DNA of 64,000 nucleotides. It comes from an uncultured Allomuricauda sp. GTDB taxonomy: Bacteria > Bacteroidota > Bacteroidia > Flavobacteriales > Flavobacteriaceae. A model generated the notes under the pieces. That model ran no database searches. It saw nothing but the letters and a program-made list of their open reading frames with translations, and had not been told where the DNA came from. A program made the position numbers and the translations under genes. This document shows positions 43,369 to 53,960 of this stretch, in pieces. The stretch's first letter is position 1, and every line of letters begins with the position of its first letter. Location of the stretch: positions 62,001 to 126,000 of the forward strand of contig NZ_CANMOO010000003.1 of NCBI RefSeq assembly GCF_947499585.1, in the 5' to 3' direction.

Positions 43369-44711
43369 TGTTGGGAAGACTCAAAAACATCAGCAAGGAA
43401 AAGAACTTATCTTCGTTAATGGCAAACGTAAGTGTTGCCTTTTTAGGATTGGTGAGTTTTATGCTATTGACAAGGCAATTGGGCAAAGAACTATTTGGAG
43501 AATGGGTCTTGTTTATAACCTTGGCCACTTTTGTGGATCTTTTACGTTTTGGACTAACCCGTACATCTTCAGTACGGTTATTGTCAGGAGCAGATGATCA
43601 AAAGCAAAAAAATATTCTGGGTTCCACATTTAAAATAAATCTTAAGCTCCTGGGAGTATTGACATTTCTATGTTGGGGAGCCCATGTGGCTCTGCTTATT
43701 TTTAATCTAGAAATAAACAACGGGTATAGGTTGTTTTTGTTTTACTATCCTTTTTTGGCGCTAGCCAATTTAAGTTGGAACAATGCCATGTCTTTGTTTC
43801 AAGCAGATCAGAATTTTAGACGAATGATGGTGGTAAGATTATCCAATGTTGGACTATTCTGCCTTTTTCTCATTTTAAACCAATGGTGGCTCAAACTTGG
43901 TCTTTTAGAAATTGTTTGGGTAAATATTGCAGTTAACGCTGTTTCAGGTATTTGGTGTTCTGCTAAAAATTGGGATGGACTTACCTATTTAAAACATGCC
44001 AAAAGAAACGTTGAAAAAGAACTGGTAAATTTTGGCAAATATTCTATGGGAACCCTAATAAGTTCCAGTTTATTGAAGAGTTCAGATACTTTTATCATTG
44101 GGATGAGCCCATTTTTAGGCTCAGCGGGTATTGCCATGTATGCCATACCACTAAAATTGACAGACCTTTTGGGAATACCATTGCATAGCTTTGCAATGAC
44201 CGCCTATCCTAGAATGTCTAAAAAATCAATAGAAGGAGATTTAGGAGGAGTTAAAAAGATTTTTTACTCCTATGTTGGTATTATCACATTATTGTTTTTT
44301 CCGGTGGCACTGGTAAGTTTTGTCTTTGCCGAGTATATGGTGCTATTCTTAGGAGGAAACGAATATATCGACTCACTGCCTTTGCTAACATTAATCTTCA
44401 GAGTATTTACAGTTTACATTATACTATTGCCCATAGATCGTTTTACAGGAGTCTTGTTGGATAGCATCAATAAACCAAAATTGAATCTTTATAAGGTTTT
44501 GGTCATGACATTTGCGAATATTATTCTGAATGTACTAGCAGTTTTTGTGTTTAAAAGCTTGGTGGCTGTTGCAATGGGAACAGTACTATTTACAGTAATG
44601 GGAATATTTCTAGGTTTCTATTATCTGAAAAGGGAGATTCAAATTCAAAGCAGGCAAATAGTATCTGAAAGTGTTCTGTTCCTAAAAAACCTTAAAACGC
44701 ATTTGGGCTAA
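43368..44711 (+). CDS. Wzx-type oligosaccharide flippase
   Basis: A 447-aa membrane protein of the polysaccharide transporter family with about 12-14 helices (VAFLGLVSFMLLTRQLGKE at the start). It would move lipid-linked repeat units across the inner membrane. It overlaps the copolymerase and the polymerase gene by single bases, so it is tightly coupled in the operon. Confidence 0.88.
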   Translation: MLGRLKNISKEKNLSSLMANVSVAFLGLVSFMLLTRQLGKELFGEWVLFITLATFVDLLRFGLTRTSSVRLLSGADDQKQKNILGSTFKINLKLLGVLTFLCWGAHVALLIFNLEINNGYRLFLFYYPFLALANLSWNNAMSLFQADQNFRRMMVVRLSNVGLFCLFLILNQWWLKLGLLEIVWVNIAVNAVSGIWCSAKNWDGLTYLKHAKRNVEKELVNFGKYSMGTLISSSLLKSSDTFIIGMSPFLGSAGIAMYAIPLKLTDLLGIPLHSFAMTAYPRMSKKSIEGDLGGVKKIFYSYVGIITLLFFPVALVSFVFAEYMVLFLGGNEYIDSLPLLTLIFRVFTVYIILLPIDRFTGVLLDSINKPKLNLYKVLVMTFANIILNVLAVFVFKSLVAVAMGTVLFTVMGIFLGFYYLKREIQIQSRQIVSESVLFLKNLKTHLG

Positions 44712-46186
44712 TGAACACCTTTGAAACCACACAAGGATCAGATTATCTAAAAAAGCCTCTACCCATTTTAATGCTTTTGTCGGTGGTATTGACAACGGCC
44801 CATCTCACTGCAACCAAAGGATTGGTAGCAGGTATCGGGGTAATGATAATACCCTTTGCGGTTGTGTATTTGGGAGCTCTTTTTGTAAACCCCAGAATAG
44901 GTGTAGTAACGGTTCTTGTCTTCAATTTTTTTGTATTGGGTATTGGTAGATATATTCCAATGACATGGGGATTACTTATGGATGGAGTAATGGTGCTCAT
45001 GTATTTAGCATTATTCTTTAAGGCCTTCAGAGTAAAAGTGCCATGGAATAGGGCGAGTTCTCAACTTACTATTTTGGCATCTGTTTGGTTTGGCTATGCC
45101 ATATTTCAAATAGTAAATCCAGAAGCAGTGAGCATTGCAGCATGGTTCTATGCTATGAGGGGGCTATCGCTCTATATGTGGTTATTTATTCCTTTGGTGT
45201 TTATCCTATTCAATAAACCAAAAGACCTTCAGTTGTTCTTTGTTATTTGGGGCGTCTTGTCTCTTTTGGCAACAATGAAAGGAATGCAACAATTAATCTT
45301 TGGGGTTGACCCTTTTGAACAAGCATGGTTAGATGGCGGTGGTGATGTAACCCATATACTTTTTGGAAAACTTAGAATCTTCTCTTTTTATTCAGACGCA
45401 GGTCAGTTCGGTGCGGCACAAGGCCATGCCGGTGTTGTTTTTGGCGTATTGGCCTTATTTGCAAAGAATAGAAAATTTCAGATTTTTTGTGCTGTTGTTT
45501 GTCTGGCTGGATTGTTGGGAATGATGATTTCGGGCACCCGAGGTGCAATTGCCGTTCCGGCAGCAGGTGGGGTAATGTTTTTGATTATTAGAAAACATAT
45601 ACCAAGCATAGTACTTGGAGCTCTTTTAGGAATCAGCATTTTCGTTTTCTTTAAGTATACTACTGTTGGGAATGACAACGACCAAATACGCAGAATGCGA
45701 ACTGCTTTTGATCCAAATGATGCATCATTGCAAGTACGATTGGAAAATCAGGCAAAATTAAAAGGATATTTAGATTCCAGACCATTTGGTGGAGGAATAG
45801 GTTCCACAGGAAACTGGGGAAAACGCTTTTCTCCAAACACCTTTTTGGCCAATACGGCAACGGATAGTTGGTTTGTCGCTGTTTGGGCAGATACGGGTAT
45901 TGTTGGTCTTTACCTACATCTTTTCATACTCTTTTTTGTATTGATTACCGGGGCATATAATGTAATGTACAAAATACGGGACGGCTGGCTAAAAGGACAA
46001 ATTGCTGCTTTGGTGTGTGGTATGTTCGGGATAATGGCAGCTTCCTACGGAAATGGAATTTTTGGGCAATTTCCAACATGTATATTGATGTACGCTGGGA
46101 TGGTATTTATGTTCATTGCCCCAAAATTGGACAAGAAGATTATGGAGGAAAAAGAAGCCAAATTTGAATTAGAAGCAGCATCATAA
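44711..46186 (+). CDS. O-antigen/exopolysaccharide polymerase (Wzy-like)
   Basis: A 491-aa protein with about 11 membrane helices and a large periplasmic loop (about 330-385; RMRTAFDPNDASLQVRLENQ). This is the Wzy/WaaL topology. With the flippase and copolymerase next to it, Wzy is more likely than a ligase. It would join repeat units in the periplasm. Confidence 0.85.
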   Translation: MNTFETTQGSDYLKKPLPILMLLSVVLTTAHLTATKGLVAGIGVMIIPFAVVYLGALFVNPRIGVVTVLVFNFFVLGIGRYIPMTWGLLMDGVMVLMYLALFFKAFRVKVPWNRASSQLTILASVWFGYAIFQIVNPEAVSIAAWFYAMRGLSLYMWLFIPLVFILFNKPKDLQLFFVIWGVLSLLATMKGMQQLIFGVDPFEQAWLDGGGDVTHILFGKLRIFSFYSDAGQFGAAQGHAGVVFGVLALFAKNRKFQIFCAVVCLAGLLGMMISGTRGAIAVPAAGGVMFLIIRKHIPSIVLGALLGISIFVFFKYTTVGNDNDQIRRMRTAFDPNDASLQVRLENQAKLKGYLDSRPFGGGIGSTGNWGKRFSPNTFLANTATDSWFVAVWADTGIVGLYLHLFILFFVLITGAYNVMYKIRDGWLKGQIAALVCGMFGIMAASYGNGIFGQFPTCILMYAGMVFMFIAPKLDKKIMEEKEAKFELEAAS

Positions 46187-46204
46187 GTAATACACAAAAC
46201 GAAC

Positions 46205-47095
46205 ATGAAACCACTTGTATCTATAATAACCATTAACTACAATGAATCTGAAGTGACTTCGGATTTGTTACAATCTATTAGAGGGTTAACGTACCCAAAT
46301 TATGAAATCATTGTGGTGGATAATGCTTCACCCAACGACAATCCAGATAGCATTAAAGAAAAATATCCAGAAGTAAACCTTATTAAGAGTAAGGAAAACC
46401 TAGGTTTTGCGGGAGGTAACAATCTTGGTCTTAAACAAGCCAAAGGAGATTACTTGCTATTTATTAACAATGACACCATAGTTCCTAAGGGTTTTATTGA
46501 GCCACTTGTAGAAACACTTCAAGAAGATAAGACTATTGGAATGGTGAGTCCAAAAATTAAATTTCATTGGGATCCTACTTTAATACAATATGCAGGCTAC
46601 ACACCAATGAGTCATTGGACCATTCGTAATAACAGTATAGGATACCATCAAAAAGATGATGGGGATTTTGATAGAGCTGGTGAAACACAATCCATTCATG
46701 GAGCTGCAATGATGGTCCCCAAAAGTGTAGTTGAAAACGTGGGGATGATGACGGAGATTTATTTCTTATACTATGAGGAACATGACTGGGCCGAAATGGT
46801 AAAAAGAGCTGGTTATAAAATTTACTACCAACCTAAATCACACATTCTTCATAAAGAATCCGTTTCAACAGGAAAGTTCAGTCCTTTGAAAACCTATTAC
46901 ATTTCAAGAAACAGAATCCTCTTTGCAAGAAGAAACTTTAAGCCATTTCAACTGTTTATCAGTTTATTGTTTCAGTGTTTTGTTTCAATACCTAAAAACA
47001 CACTGATGTTTATAATAAAAAGAGAGTTTGAACATTTGAGAGCGTTTTGGAGGGCTATTTCATGGAATTTGACAAACAAAACTACCGCTAGTTAG
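46205..47095 (+). CDS. Family 2 glycosyltransferase, rhamnosyltransferase-like
   Basis: A 296-aa GT2 enzyme: VSIITINYNESEVTSDLLQS, NLGFAGGNNLG and FINNDT as metal motif. This pattern is typical of WbbL/RfbF-type rhamnosyltransferases. dTDP-L-rhamnose genes are in the same locus (58393-61735), which supports but does not prove the donor. It is 18 bases after the polymerase gene. Confidence 0.85.
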   Translation: MKPLVSIITINYNESEVTSDLLQSIRGLTYPNYEIIVVDNASPNDNPDSIKEKYPEVNLIKSKENLGFAGGNNLGLKQAKGDYLLFINNDTIVPKGFIEPLVETLQEDKTIGMVSPKIKFHWDPTLIQYAGYTPMSHWTIRNNSIGYHQKDDGDFDRAGETQSIHGAAMMVPKSVVENVGMMTEIYFLYYEEHDWAEMVKRAGYKIYYQPKSHILHKESVSTGKFSPLKTYYISRNRILFARRNFKPFQLFISLLFQCFVSIPKNTLMFIIKREFEHLRAFWRAISWNLTNKTTAS

Positions 47096-47131
47096 TATCA
47101 TATAAGACTTTTAGCGTGAACTAGATACATA

Positions 47132-47150
47132 GTTGTCACCAATTGACAAC
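47132..47150. promoter_or_regulatory. Inverted repeat upstream of the LruC gene
   Basis: GTTGTCA-CCAAT-TGACAAC is a perfect 7-bp inverted repeat with a 5-base spacer, 82 bases before the next start. No T tract follows, so a regulator site is more likely than a terminator. Confidence 0.5.
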
Positions 47151-47193
47151 ACGAATCCAGTGCTTTACAACAAATACTTTTCTTTATTATAAT

Positions 47194-47216
47194 GTAGGAT
47201 AATATTTACAAAATAT
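47194..47216 (+). promoter_or_regulatory. GTAGGAT-ATATTTACAAAAT element before the LruC gene
   Basis: GTAGGATAATATTTACAAAAT differs at one position from the sequence at 58348-58368 before rfbB. It ends about 15 bases before the LruC gene and may overlap its promoter. See findings. Confidence 0.5.
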
Positions 47217-47231
47217 ATTAAACCTACAATA

Positions 47232-49190
47232 ATGTTTAAAGTTTTAAAAACTGCAGTTCTTCTCTTGGTTCTTTTTGTTTATGCAGGTTGTGTAAGCGAA
47301 AGTGACTTGGGTCCACCAACAGAGGATCCAGTTGTAATAGATGATGATAACGATGATAATCCATTAGGGGATTTCAGCGTTTCAGCTAACTTTAATTACG
47401 CCACGAACAAGGAGGTGAGTATTGCTTTAGATGTTCCCGTTTTCTTAAACAAGGCGGTGTTTTCACTTTACAGTAAAACAGGAACACAGGACAGTGTTTC
47501 TTTTGGTCGTGCCACTTTTGATGCCAATGGCCATTTTGAAGAAAAATTTCTCTTGCAGGCACAAGCAGATAGTGTTCTTTTAATATCTGATTATTTAGGA
47601 CTTACCAAAGACATTAGGCTGGCTGTCCAAAATGGAACTGTTACTTACGATTATCGACCATTGTATGAACGTTCTACTTCAGGAAAAGGAAGAACCTTAT
47701 TGCGAGCGAACAAAGGAATCTCAAATCTGACAGGTAAAGTCCCGTACACATATTTAAGTGGTTTTGATAATCAAGGAGTGCCAGCAGAGCTGGAACTTCC
47801 AGATGTCATAGAACAAAACTTATTAGATGATGTTAATGCATCGCTCCCAGAAAGGAGTAGGGTGCCCAATGCAAATCCGCAATTTTTATCAAATAGCAGT
47901 GAGACCAGTATGGTACTTACTGATCTTGCGGATGTGTGGGTCACTTTTGTCTCGGAAGGAGCAGGATATAGAAATGCTCTTGGATATTATTCTTACCCTT
48001 TGGGAGATGAGCCTGCCTCAGTTGATGAGATTGCAGCTCACAATATTATTTTTCCAAATGTTTCCATGGTAGGTTCTTCAGGAGGACTGGTTCCAGGAGA
48101 TCGTGTTTACTTAGGGCGTTTTCCTCCAAACACTGTTGTGTCTTGGTTTGTTGTGGCAAATGGTTGGAACGGATCTGGAGTAGGAGATGGAAACAATATT
48201 TTTTATTCGGAGCCAAGCTTTAATCCAGAATCATCCAGTTTAAACACGCATGTTGTGCAATTATACGACAGTGCTCGGGAAATCAACTTTTTGGCTTTTG
48301 AAGATTTAAGAAGAGATCAAAATTCTGATGACGATTTTAATGATGCTGTTTTTTATGCAAGAGCAAACCCTGTAGAATCTATAGAACTGACCAATGTTGT
48401 TGCTTTAATTCCAGCAAACGATGAAGACGGAGATGGTATAAATGATGAGCTTGATGATTTTCCTTTTGACACCAATTTGGCATTCAACAATTTTTCGCCA
48501 AGTGCCAACCTTTCTGGAGTATTGGCTTTTGAAGACCTCTGGCCAAGTCAAGGAGATTATGACTTTAATGATTTAGTCGTTTCATACAGCTATAACCTTA
48601 TTACCAATGCTTCAAATCAAGTAGCAAGGATAGAAGGCACATTTACCATTGATAATATTGGTGGTGCATTGAAAAATGGTTTTGGATTGGTATTGCCAAT
48701 TTCCCCATCATTGGTGGAAAGTGTGCAAGGTCAAGTAGTAAATGCTGCCTTTATGAACCTAAATGACAATGGTACCGAAGCTGGCACTGCAGCCAATGAA
48801 TCTGTAATATTTGTGGCAGGTAATACCATAGAAATGCAAGGAGATACTATTGAATTGGTGATTGATTTAAATACTCCAGTTACCTATGAACAACTTGGAT
48901 TGGTACCGTTCAATCCATTTTTAATTTCTGATGGGAATAGAGCAAAAGAAATTCATTTACCGGATTTTGCTCCTACCAGTAAAGCAGATTTCTTAGGCAC
49001 TGCTAATGATGACAGTAATCCTGCTCAAAATAGATACTATAAAACTAGTGCAAACTTACCATGGGTGTTGAACATTTTTGATGATTTTGTTCCACCTGCA
49101 GAATCCATTCCAATAAGCATAGAATACCCAAGATTTGTCAATTGGGCCAATTCTGGAGGAACACAGGATTTAGATTGGTATGTGAGATAA
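47232..49190 (+). CDS. LruC domain lipoprotein
   Basis: A 652-aa lipoprotein (signal ending FVYAGC) with the LruC-type layout: FLAFEDLRRDQNSDDDFNDAV-like segment (about 350-372), an Asp-rich calcium-binding-like stretch DEDGDGINDELDD (about 397-410) and a DUF4842-type C-terminus (FEDLWPSQGDYDFNDLVVSY). LruC proteins are surface-associated, first described in Leptospira and common in Bacteroidetes. Between polysaccharide genes it could anchor the polymer or cells; this is inference. Two upstream elements (47132, 47194) suggest its own regulation. Confidence 0.87.
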   Translation: MFKVLKTAVLLLVLFVYAGCVSESDLGPPTEDPVVIDDDNDDNPLGDFSVSANFNYATNKEVSIALDVPVFLNKAVFSLYSKTGTQDSVSFGRATFDANGHFEEKFLLQAQADSVLLISDYLGLTKDIRLAVQNGTVTYDYRPLYERSTSGKGRTLLRANKGISNLTGKVPYTYLSGFDNQGVPAELELPDVIEQNLLDDVNASLPERSRVPNANPQFLSNSSETSMVLTDLADVWVTFVSEGAGYRNALGYYSYPLGDEPASVDEIAAHNIIFPNVSMVGSSGGLVPGDRVYLGRFPPNTVVSWFVVANGWNGSGVGDGNNIFYSEPSFNPESSSLNTHVVQLYDSAREINFLAFEDLRRDQNSDDDFNDAVFYARANPVESIELTNVVALIPANDEDGDGINDELDDFPFDTNLAFNNFSPSANLSGVLAFEDLWPSQGDYDFNDLVVSYSYNLITNASNQVARIEGTFTIDNIGGALKNGFGLVLPISPSLVESVQGQVVNAAFMNLNDNGTEAGTAANESVIFVAGNTIEMQGDTIELVIDLNTPVTYEQLGLVPFNPFLISDGNRAKEIHLPDFAPTSKADFLGTANDDSNPAQNRYYKTSANLPWVLNIFDDFVPPAESIPISIEYPRFVNWANSGGTQDLDWYVR

Positions 49191-49231
49191 TAAATAGAAT
49201 AGAAAATCAACCTTTTAATACACTTTAAATT

Positions 49232-50584
49232 ATGAATATAACAGTAATAGGTACAGGTTATGTAGGCTTGGTAACAGGTACTTGCTTCGCAGAAACAGGA
49301 ATCAACGTTGTCTGCGTGGACATTGATGAGAAGAAAATTGAAAAACTACGTAACGGTGAAGTTCCCATCTATGAACCCGGTCTAGATTTACTTTTAGAGC
49401 GCAACATAGATAAAGGTAGAATTTCCTTTACCACAAGTTTAGAAAAAGGAATTAAAAGTAGTGATGCTATTTTCATTGCAGTTGGCACTCCACCAGATGA
49501 AGACGGTAGCGCAGATTTAAAATATGTGTTGGGCGTTGCAAGAGAGATAGGGCAGCATATGGAGGATTATAAGGTAATCATTACCAAAAGTACTGTTCCT
49601 GTAGGGACCTCTTATAAAGTAAAAGCTGCAGTTGAAGAAGAATTAGTGAACAGAAATGTTCGTATTCCTTTTGATGTTGCTTCAAACCCAGAGTTTTTAA
49701 AAGAAGGAAGTGCAGTTGAGGATTTCTTAAAACCAGACCGTATAGTTGTTGGTATAGAAAGCAAGCGCGCTGAAAAGGTGATGAAAAGACTCTATAAGCC
49801 TTTCTTAATGAATGGACATCCATTATTGTTTATGGATATTTTCTCTTCAGAGATGACAAAATATGCTGCAAACTCAATGCTGGCAACCAAAATCAGCTTC
49901 ATGAATGACATTGCCAACCTGTGCGAACTGGTTGGAGCCAATGTGGATTTAGTTAGAAAAGGTATTGGTTCCGATTCCAGAATTGGGAACAAGTTCATTT
50001 ACCCTGGTACAGGGTACGGAGGCAGTTGTTTTCCAAAAGATGTTCAGGCCTTGGTAAGAACAGCGGACGAATACGGTCACTCATTAGAAGTATTGAAAGC
50101 AGTAGAAAGTGTTAACTATAGACAGAAATCTGTTTTAGTTGAAAAAATCAAGAGTCATTTTGGAAAAAACCTAAAAGGCAAACAATTTGGGCTTTGGGGA
50201 TTGGCATTTAAGCCAAAAACAGATGACATGCGTGAAGCGCCATCATTAGTGATCATTGAGCAATTGAAAGCACTTGGCGCCACCGTGAGAGCTTATGATC
50301 CTGTTGCTATGGAAGAAACTAAGCGAATTTTGGGAGATAAGATTGAATATGCAAAAGATGAATACGATGCCATTATTGATGCAGATGCTTTGATAGTGGT
50401 GACAGAATGGTCAGAATTTAGAATGCCCAATTTTAGAATTCTAGAAAAACTCATGAACACCAAAGTCATATTTGATGGGCGTAACATTTACGACCCAGAG
50501 GAAATGGGAGAGCAAGGATTTACCTATTACAGCATAGGTAGAGAAGTTGTAAAGAATACAGAAGTAGAAACTGCTAACATTTAA
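49232..50584 (+). CDS. ugd: UDP-glucose 6-dehydrogenase
   Basis: A 450-aa NAD-dependent dehydrogenase converting UDP-glucose to UDP-glucuronate. [21 protein letters not shown] is the NAD fold, and [13 protein letters not shown] holds the catalytic Cys. It is followed 10 bases later by a UDP-glucuronate decarboxylase, so its product is at least partly made into UDP-xylose. Confidence 0.95.
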   Translation: MNITVIGTGYVGLVTGTCFAETGINVVCVDIDEKKIEKLRNGEVPIYEPGLDLLLERNIDKGRISFTTSLEKGIKSSDAIFIAVGTPPDEDGSADLKYVLGVAREIGQHMEDYKVIITKSTVPVGTSYKVKAAVEEELVNRNVRIPFDVASNPEFLKEGSAVEDFLKPDRIVVGIESKRAEKVMKRLYKPFLMNGHPLLFMDIFSSEMTKYAANSMLATKISFMNDIANLCELVGANVDLVRKGIGSDSRIGNKFIYPGTGYGGSCFPKDVQALVRTADEYGHSLEVLKAVESVNYRQKSVLVEKIKSHFGKNLKGKQFGLWGLAFKPKTDDMREAPSLVIIEQLKALGATVRAYDPVAMEETKRILGDKIEYAKDEYDAIIDADALIVVTEWSEFRMPNFRILEKLMNTKVIFDGRNIYDPEEMGEQGFTYYSIGREVVKNTEVETANI

Positions 50585-50594
50585 TAAGAGTACT

Positions 50595-51563
50595 ATGAAA
50601 CGAATATTGGTAACAGGAGGGGCAGGGTTTGTAGGCTCTCATTTATGCGAAAGACTCTTGAACGAGGGAAATGAAGTAGTGAGTATGGACAACTACTTCA
50701 CTGGAAGAAAAAGTAAAATAGTTCATTTGATGGATAACCCATATTTTGAAATAATCCGTCATGATGTAACCTTACCTTATTTTTTGGAGGTGGACGAAAT
50801 CTATAATTTGGCTTGTCCAGCTTCACCAGTGCATTATCAACACAACCCCATAAAAACAATCAAAACATCCGTTTTGGGAGCAATCAATATGTTGGGATTG
50901 GCCAAAAGAATAAATGCAAAAATTCTTCAAGCCTCAACTAGTGAAGTATATGGGGATCCAGAAATACATCCGCAGCCAGAAGATTATTGGGGACATGTAA
51001 ACCCTATAGGAATTCGTTCATGTTACGATGAGGGTAAACGATGTGCAGAATCGCTTTTTGTCAATTACCACAATTCTAACGACGTTTTGGTGAAGATTAT
51101 TAGAATCTTCAACACCTATGGACCTCGAATGGAACCGGATGATGGTAGAGTGGTTTCCAACTTTATTATGCAGGCACTACAAGGTAAGGACATTACCATA
51201 TTTGGAGATGGAATGCAAACCAGAAGCTTTCAATACGTTAGTGATCTAGTGGATGGAATGGTTAAGATGATGGCGACAGAAGATGAATTTATAGGTCCTA
51301 TAAACATTGGGAACCCTGGAGAATTTACCATGTTGGAGCTTGCGGAAAATATCATCGATTTAACTGGGTCAAAGTCTAGAATAATCCACCTGCCATTACC
51401 AGCAGATGACCCTACACAGCGAAAGCCAGATATCTCATTGGCTCAAGAAAAATTAAAAGATTGGAAACCTAGTGTTGATTTACGAACGGGTCTTGGAAAG
51501 ACCATTGAATATTTTGACAATCTCATAAAGGAGAAATCCATTAAAGAACTAATAGAGGGGTAA
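50595..51563 (+). CDS. uxs: UDP-glucuronate decarboxylase (UDP-xylose synthase)
   Basis: A 322-aa short-chain dehydrogenase. The NAD motif is [10 protein letters not shown], and [20 protein letters not shown] and [14 protein letters not shown] are signatures of UXS. The usual Tyr of Y-x3-K is in [11 protein letters not shown]. It produces UDP-xylose from the ugd product, so the polymer probably contains xylose or a derived sugar. Confidence 0.92.
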   Translation: MKRILVTGGAGFVGSHLCERLLNEGNEVVSMDNYFTGRKSKIVHLMDNPYFEIIRHDVTLPYFLEVDEIYNLACPASPVHYQHNPIKTIKTSVLGAINMLGLAKRINAKILQASTSEVYGDPEIHPQPEDYWGHVNPIGIRSCYDEGKRCAESLFVNYHNSNDVLVKIIRIFNTYGPRMEPDDGRVVSNFIMQALQGKDITIFGDGMQTRSFQYVSDLVDGMVKMMATEDEFIGPINIGNPGEFTMLELAENIIDLTGSKSRIIHLPLPADDPTQRKPDISLAQEKLKDWKPSVDLRTGLGKTIEYFDNLIKEKSIKELIEG

Positions 51564-51586
51564 CGATAGCTAAGAAGAATATTTAG

Positions 51587-52795
51587 ATGGATGTAATCAA
51601 AATTTTAATACATGGCCTTGAATTCCTTTTGATAGGTTACTTTGGATTTGCATCCATCTACGTATTCATTTTTTCTTTTGCGGGCCTCTTTAAGGCAAAA
51701 AAACGGAATGAAATATTCCATAAGCAAAGAAAGTTTGCGGTATTGATTCCTGGTTATAAGGAGGACAGTGTTATTGTTGAGGTTGCCAAACAGGCATTAA
51801 AACAAAGCTATTCTGAAGATTTTTTTGAAGTAATTATTATAGCAGACTCATTTAAGGAAAGCACCTTATTCGAACTTCGGAAATTACCTTTAAGGGTAAT
51901 TGAGGTTTCTTTTGAGAAAAGCACAAAATCCAAAGCACTTAACCAAGCAATGGAAGTTATTGGAGATGGTTATGATGTTGCTTTGATACTAGATGCGGAC
52001 AATATTATGGAAGACCATTTTATTGAAAAGGTCAACAACGCATTTAATCAGGGATATAAGGTGGTGCAAGGACATCGAATTGCAAAAAACACCAATACGT
52101 CCTTTGCAATACTGGATGCCATTAGTGAGGAAATAAACAATCATATTTTTAGGAAAGGACATCGCGTTCTAGGACTGTCGTCCGCATTGATTGGTTCTGG
52201 GATGGCATTTGATTACTATTTCTTTAAAAATACCATGGCCAATGTTAATGCTGTTGGTGGTTTTGATAAAGAATTGGAGCTAAAACTATTAAAGAACAGA
52301 ACCAAGATTGAATATTTAAATAACGCTTTGGTATTGGATGAAAAAGTTCAAAAATCAGAAGTGTTTTCTAACCAGCGCAAGCGCTGGCTTTCAGCTCAAT
52401 TTATATATTTTGGAAGATATTTTGTTCCTGGATTAAAAGAATTATTTACAAAAGGAAATATAGATTTTTTTGATAAAGTATATCAGATGGTATCTCCTCC
52501 AAGAGTATTATTGCTTGGGTTGGTAGTGGTTATTTCCTTTGTATATTTTGCTATAAACTTTTTTTCTCTAGCAAACCTTTCAGGTGTACCGGCTATCTTT
52601 TGGTATGCAAGTTTATTGCTAACCATATTGGCGTTCTTTTTCGCTATTCCTAAAAAGTTTTATAGCTCAAAAACATTACGCGCTGTGCTCACTTTGCCTA
52701 AGGCGTTTTTACTTATGTTCTTATCTCTTTTCAAATTAAAAGGGGCCAATAAAAAATTTATTCATACCCAGCACGGTACAGTTAAAAGTCAATAA
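51587..52795 (+). CDS. Membrane family 2 glycosyltransferase
   Basis: A 402-aa GT2 enzyme with an N-terminal helix, LILDADN metal motif and NQRKRWLSAQ, a Q/R-x-x-R-W motif found in membrane polysaccharide synthases. Two or three C-terminal helices (RVLLLGLVVVISFVYFAINF) anchor it. The motif resembles processive enzymes, but a single-sugar role is equally possible. 23 bases after uxs. Confidence 0.86.
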   Translation: MDVIKILIHGLEFLLIGYFGFASIYVFIFSFAGLFKAKKRNEIFHKQRKFAVLIPGYKEDSVIVEVAKQALKQSYSEDFFEVIIIADSFKESTLFELRKLPLRVIEVSFEKSTKSKALNQAMEVIGDGYDVALILDADNIMEDHFIEKVNNAFNQGYKVVQGHRIAKNTNTSFAILDAISEEINNHIFRKGHRVLGLSSALIGSGMAFDYYFFKNTMANVNAVGGFDKELELKLLKNRTKIEYLNNALVLDEKVQKSEVFSNQRKRWLSAQFIYFGRYFVPGLKELFTKGNIDFFDKVYQMVSPPRVLLLGLVVVISFVYFAINFFSLANLSGVPAIFWYASLLLTILAFFFAIPKKFYSSKTLRAVLTLPKAFLLMFLSLFKLKGANKKFIHTQHGTVKSQ

Positions 52796-52801
52796 CAGCA
52801 A

Positions 52802-53959
52802 ATGAAAATAGGAATAGAAGGACAACGCCTTTTCAGGAAAAAGAAGCATGGTATGGACATGGTTGCTCTGGAGCTTATTAAAAGCCTTCAGAAAATTGAC
52901 CATCAGAATGAATATGTAGTTTTTGTAAAGCCAGATTTTGATGACACCTGTATTCCCAATGCACCTAATTTTAAAATAGTACAATTAGAATCTAAATGGG
53001 GTTATCCGGGATGGGAACAAATTGCATTGCCCAAAGCTGCCTATAAAGAAGGTTGTGATGTTCTGCACTGCACAAGCAATACAGGACCGTTGTTTTCCAA
53101 AGTTCCTCTTATTACCACTTTACATGATATTATTTATTTAGAAAGCATAAGTATTTTTAAAAAAGAAGGCACCTGGTATCAGAAATTGGGTAATATGTAC
53201 CGAAGGTATTTTGTGCCCCCAGTGATTAAAAAAAGCAAAAAGGTAATCACCGTTTCCAACTATGAAAAAGAACGAATAAACAATCACTTTGGATTTAAGG
53301 ATAATAGATTAACTGCAATCTATAATGGTGTTGGTTCCCATTTTAAAAAGGTAACCGACCTAGGTAATTTAAAGACTATAAAAGATAAATATACACTACC
53401 GGACAATTTCTTTTTCTTTCTTGGGAATACAGACCCTAAGAAAAACACCAAAGGTGTATTGAAGGCATTTTCAGACTTCAATAAAGCATATCGCAACCAA
53501 TACAAACTGGTAATGTTGGATTATGACGAAGGAGAGCTTCAAAAACTTTTGGCGTCTATTGAAGGAGAAGAAATAAGACCATTGATTCATCTTACTGGCT
53601 ATGTTCCCAATACAGATTTGCCAGCGATTATAAATCAATGCACAATATTCTTATATCCATCACTACGGGAAAGCTTTGGAATTCCAATTTTGGAGGGAAT
53701 GGCCTGTGGAGTTCCGGTGATTACATCGAACACCTCGTCAATGCCGGAAGTTGCTGGAGAGGATACTGCCTTAATAGTAGACCCTTTCAAGCCATCGGAA
53801 ATAACCACAGCCATGAAAACTTTGGTTGAAGACAAGATAATGGCCCAAGTTTTGGCAGAAAATGGAATTAAAAGAGCAAAACACTTTTCATGGGAGACCA
53901 TGGCGAAGAATGTATTGGAACTATATGAAGATGTCAATATCGAATTAAAAAACAGCTAA
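52802..53959 (+). CDS. Family 4 glycosyltransferase
   Basis: A 385-aa GT-B fold enzyme. FFLGNTDPKKNTKGVLKAF opens the nucleotide-binding half and SLRESFGIPILEGMACGVPV is the E-x7-E donor motif of GT4. No signal or membrane helix. It is 6 bases after the preceding gene and 1 base before the next. Donor unknown. Confidence 0.9.
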   Translation: MKIGIEGQRLFRKKKHGMDMVALELIKSLQKIDHQNEYVVFVKPDFDDTCIPNAPNFKIVQLESKWGYPGWEQIALPKAAYKEGCDVLHCTSNTGPLFSKVPLITTLHDIIYLESISIFKKEGTWYQKLGNMYRRYFVPPVIKKSKKVITVSNYEKERINNHFGFKDNRLTAIYNGVGSHFKKVTDLGNLKTIKDKYTLPDNFFFFLGNTDPKKNTKGVLKAFSDFNKAYRNQYKLVMLDYDEGELQKLLASIEGEEIRPLIHLTGYVPNTDLPAIINQCTIFLYPSLRESFGIPILEGMACGVPVITSNTSSMPEVAGEDTALIVDPFKPSEITTAMKTLVEDKIMAQVLAENGIKRAKHFSWETMAKNVLELYEDVNIELKNS

Positions 53960-53960
53960 T

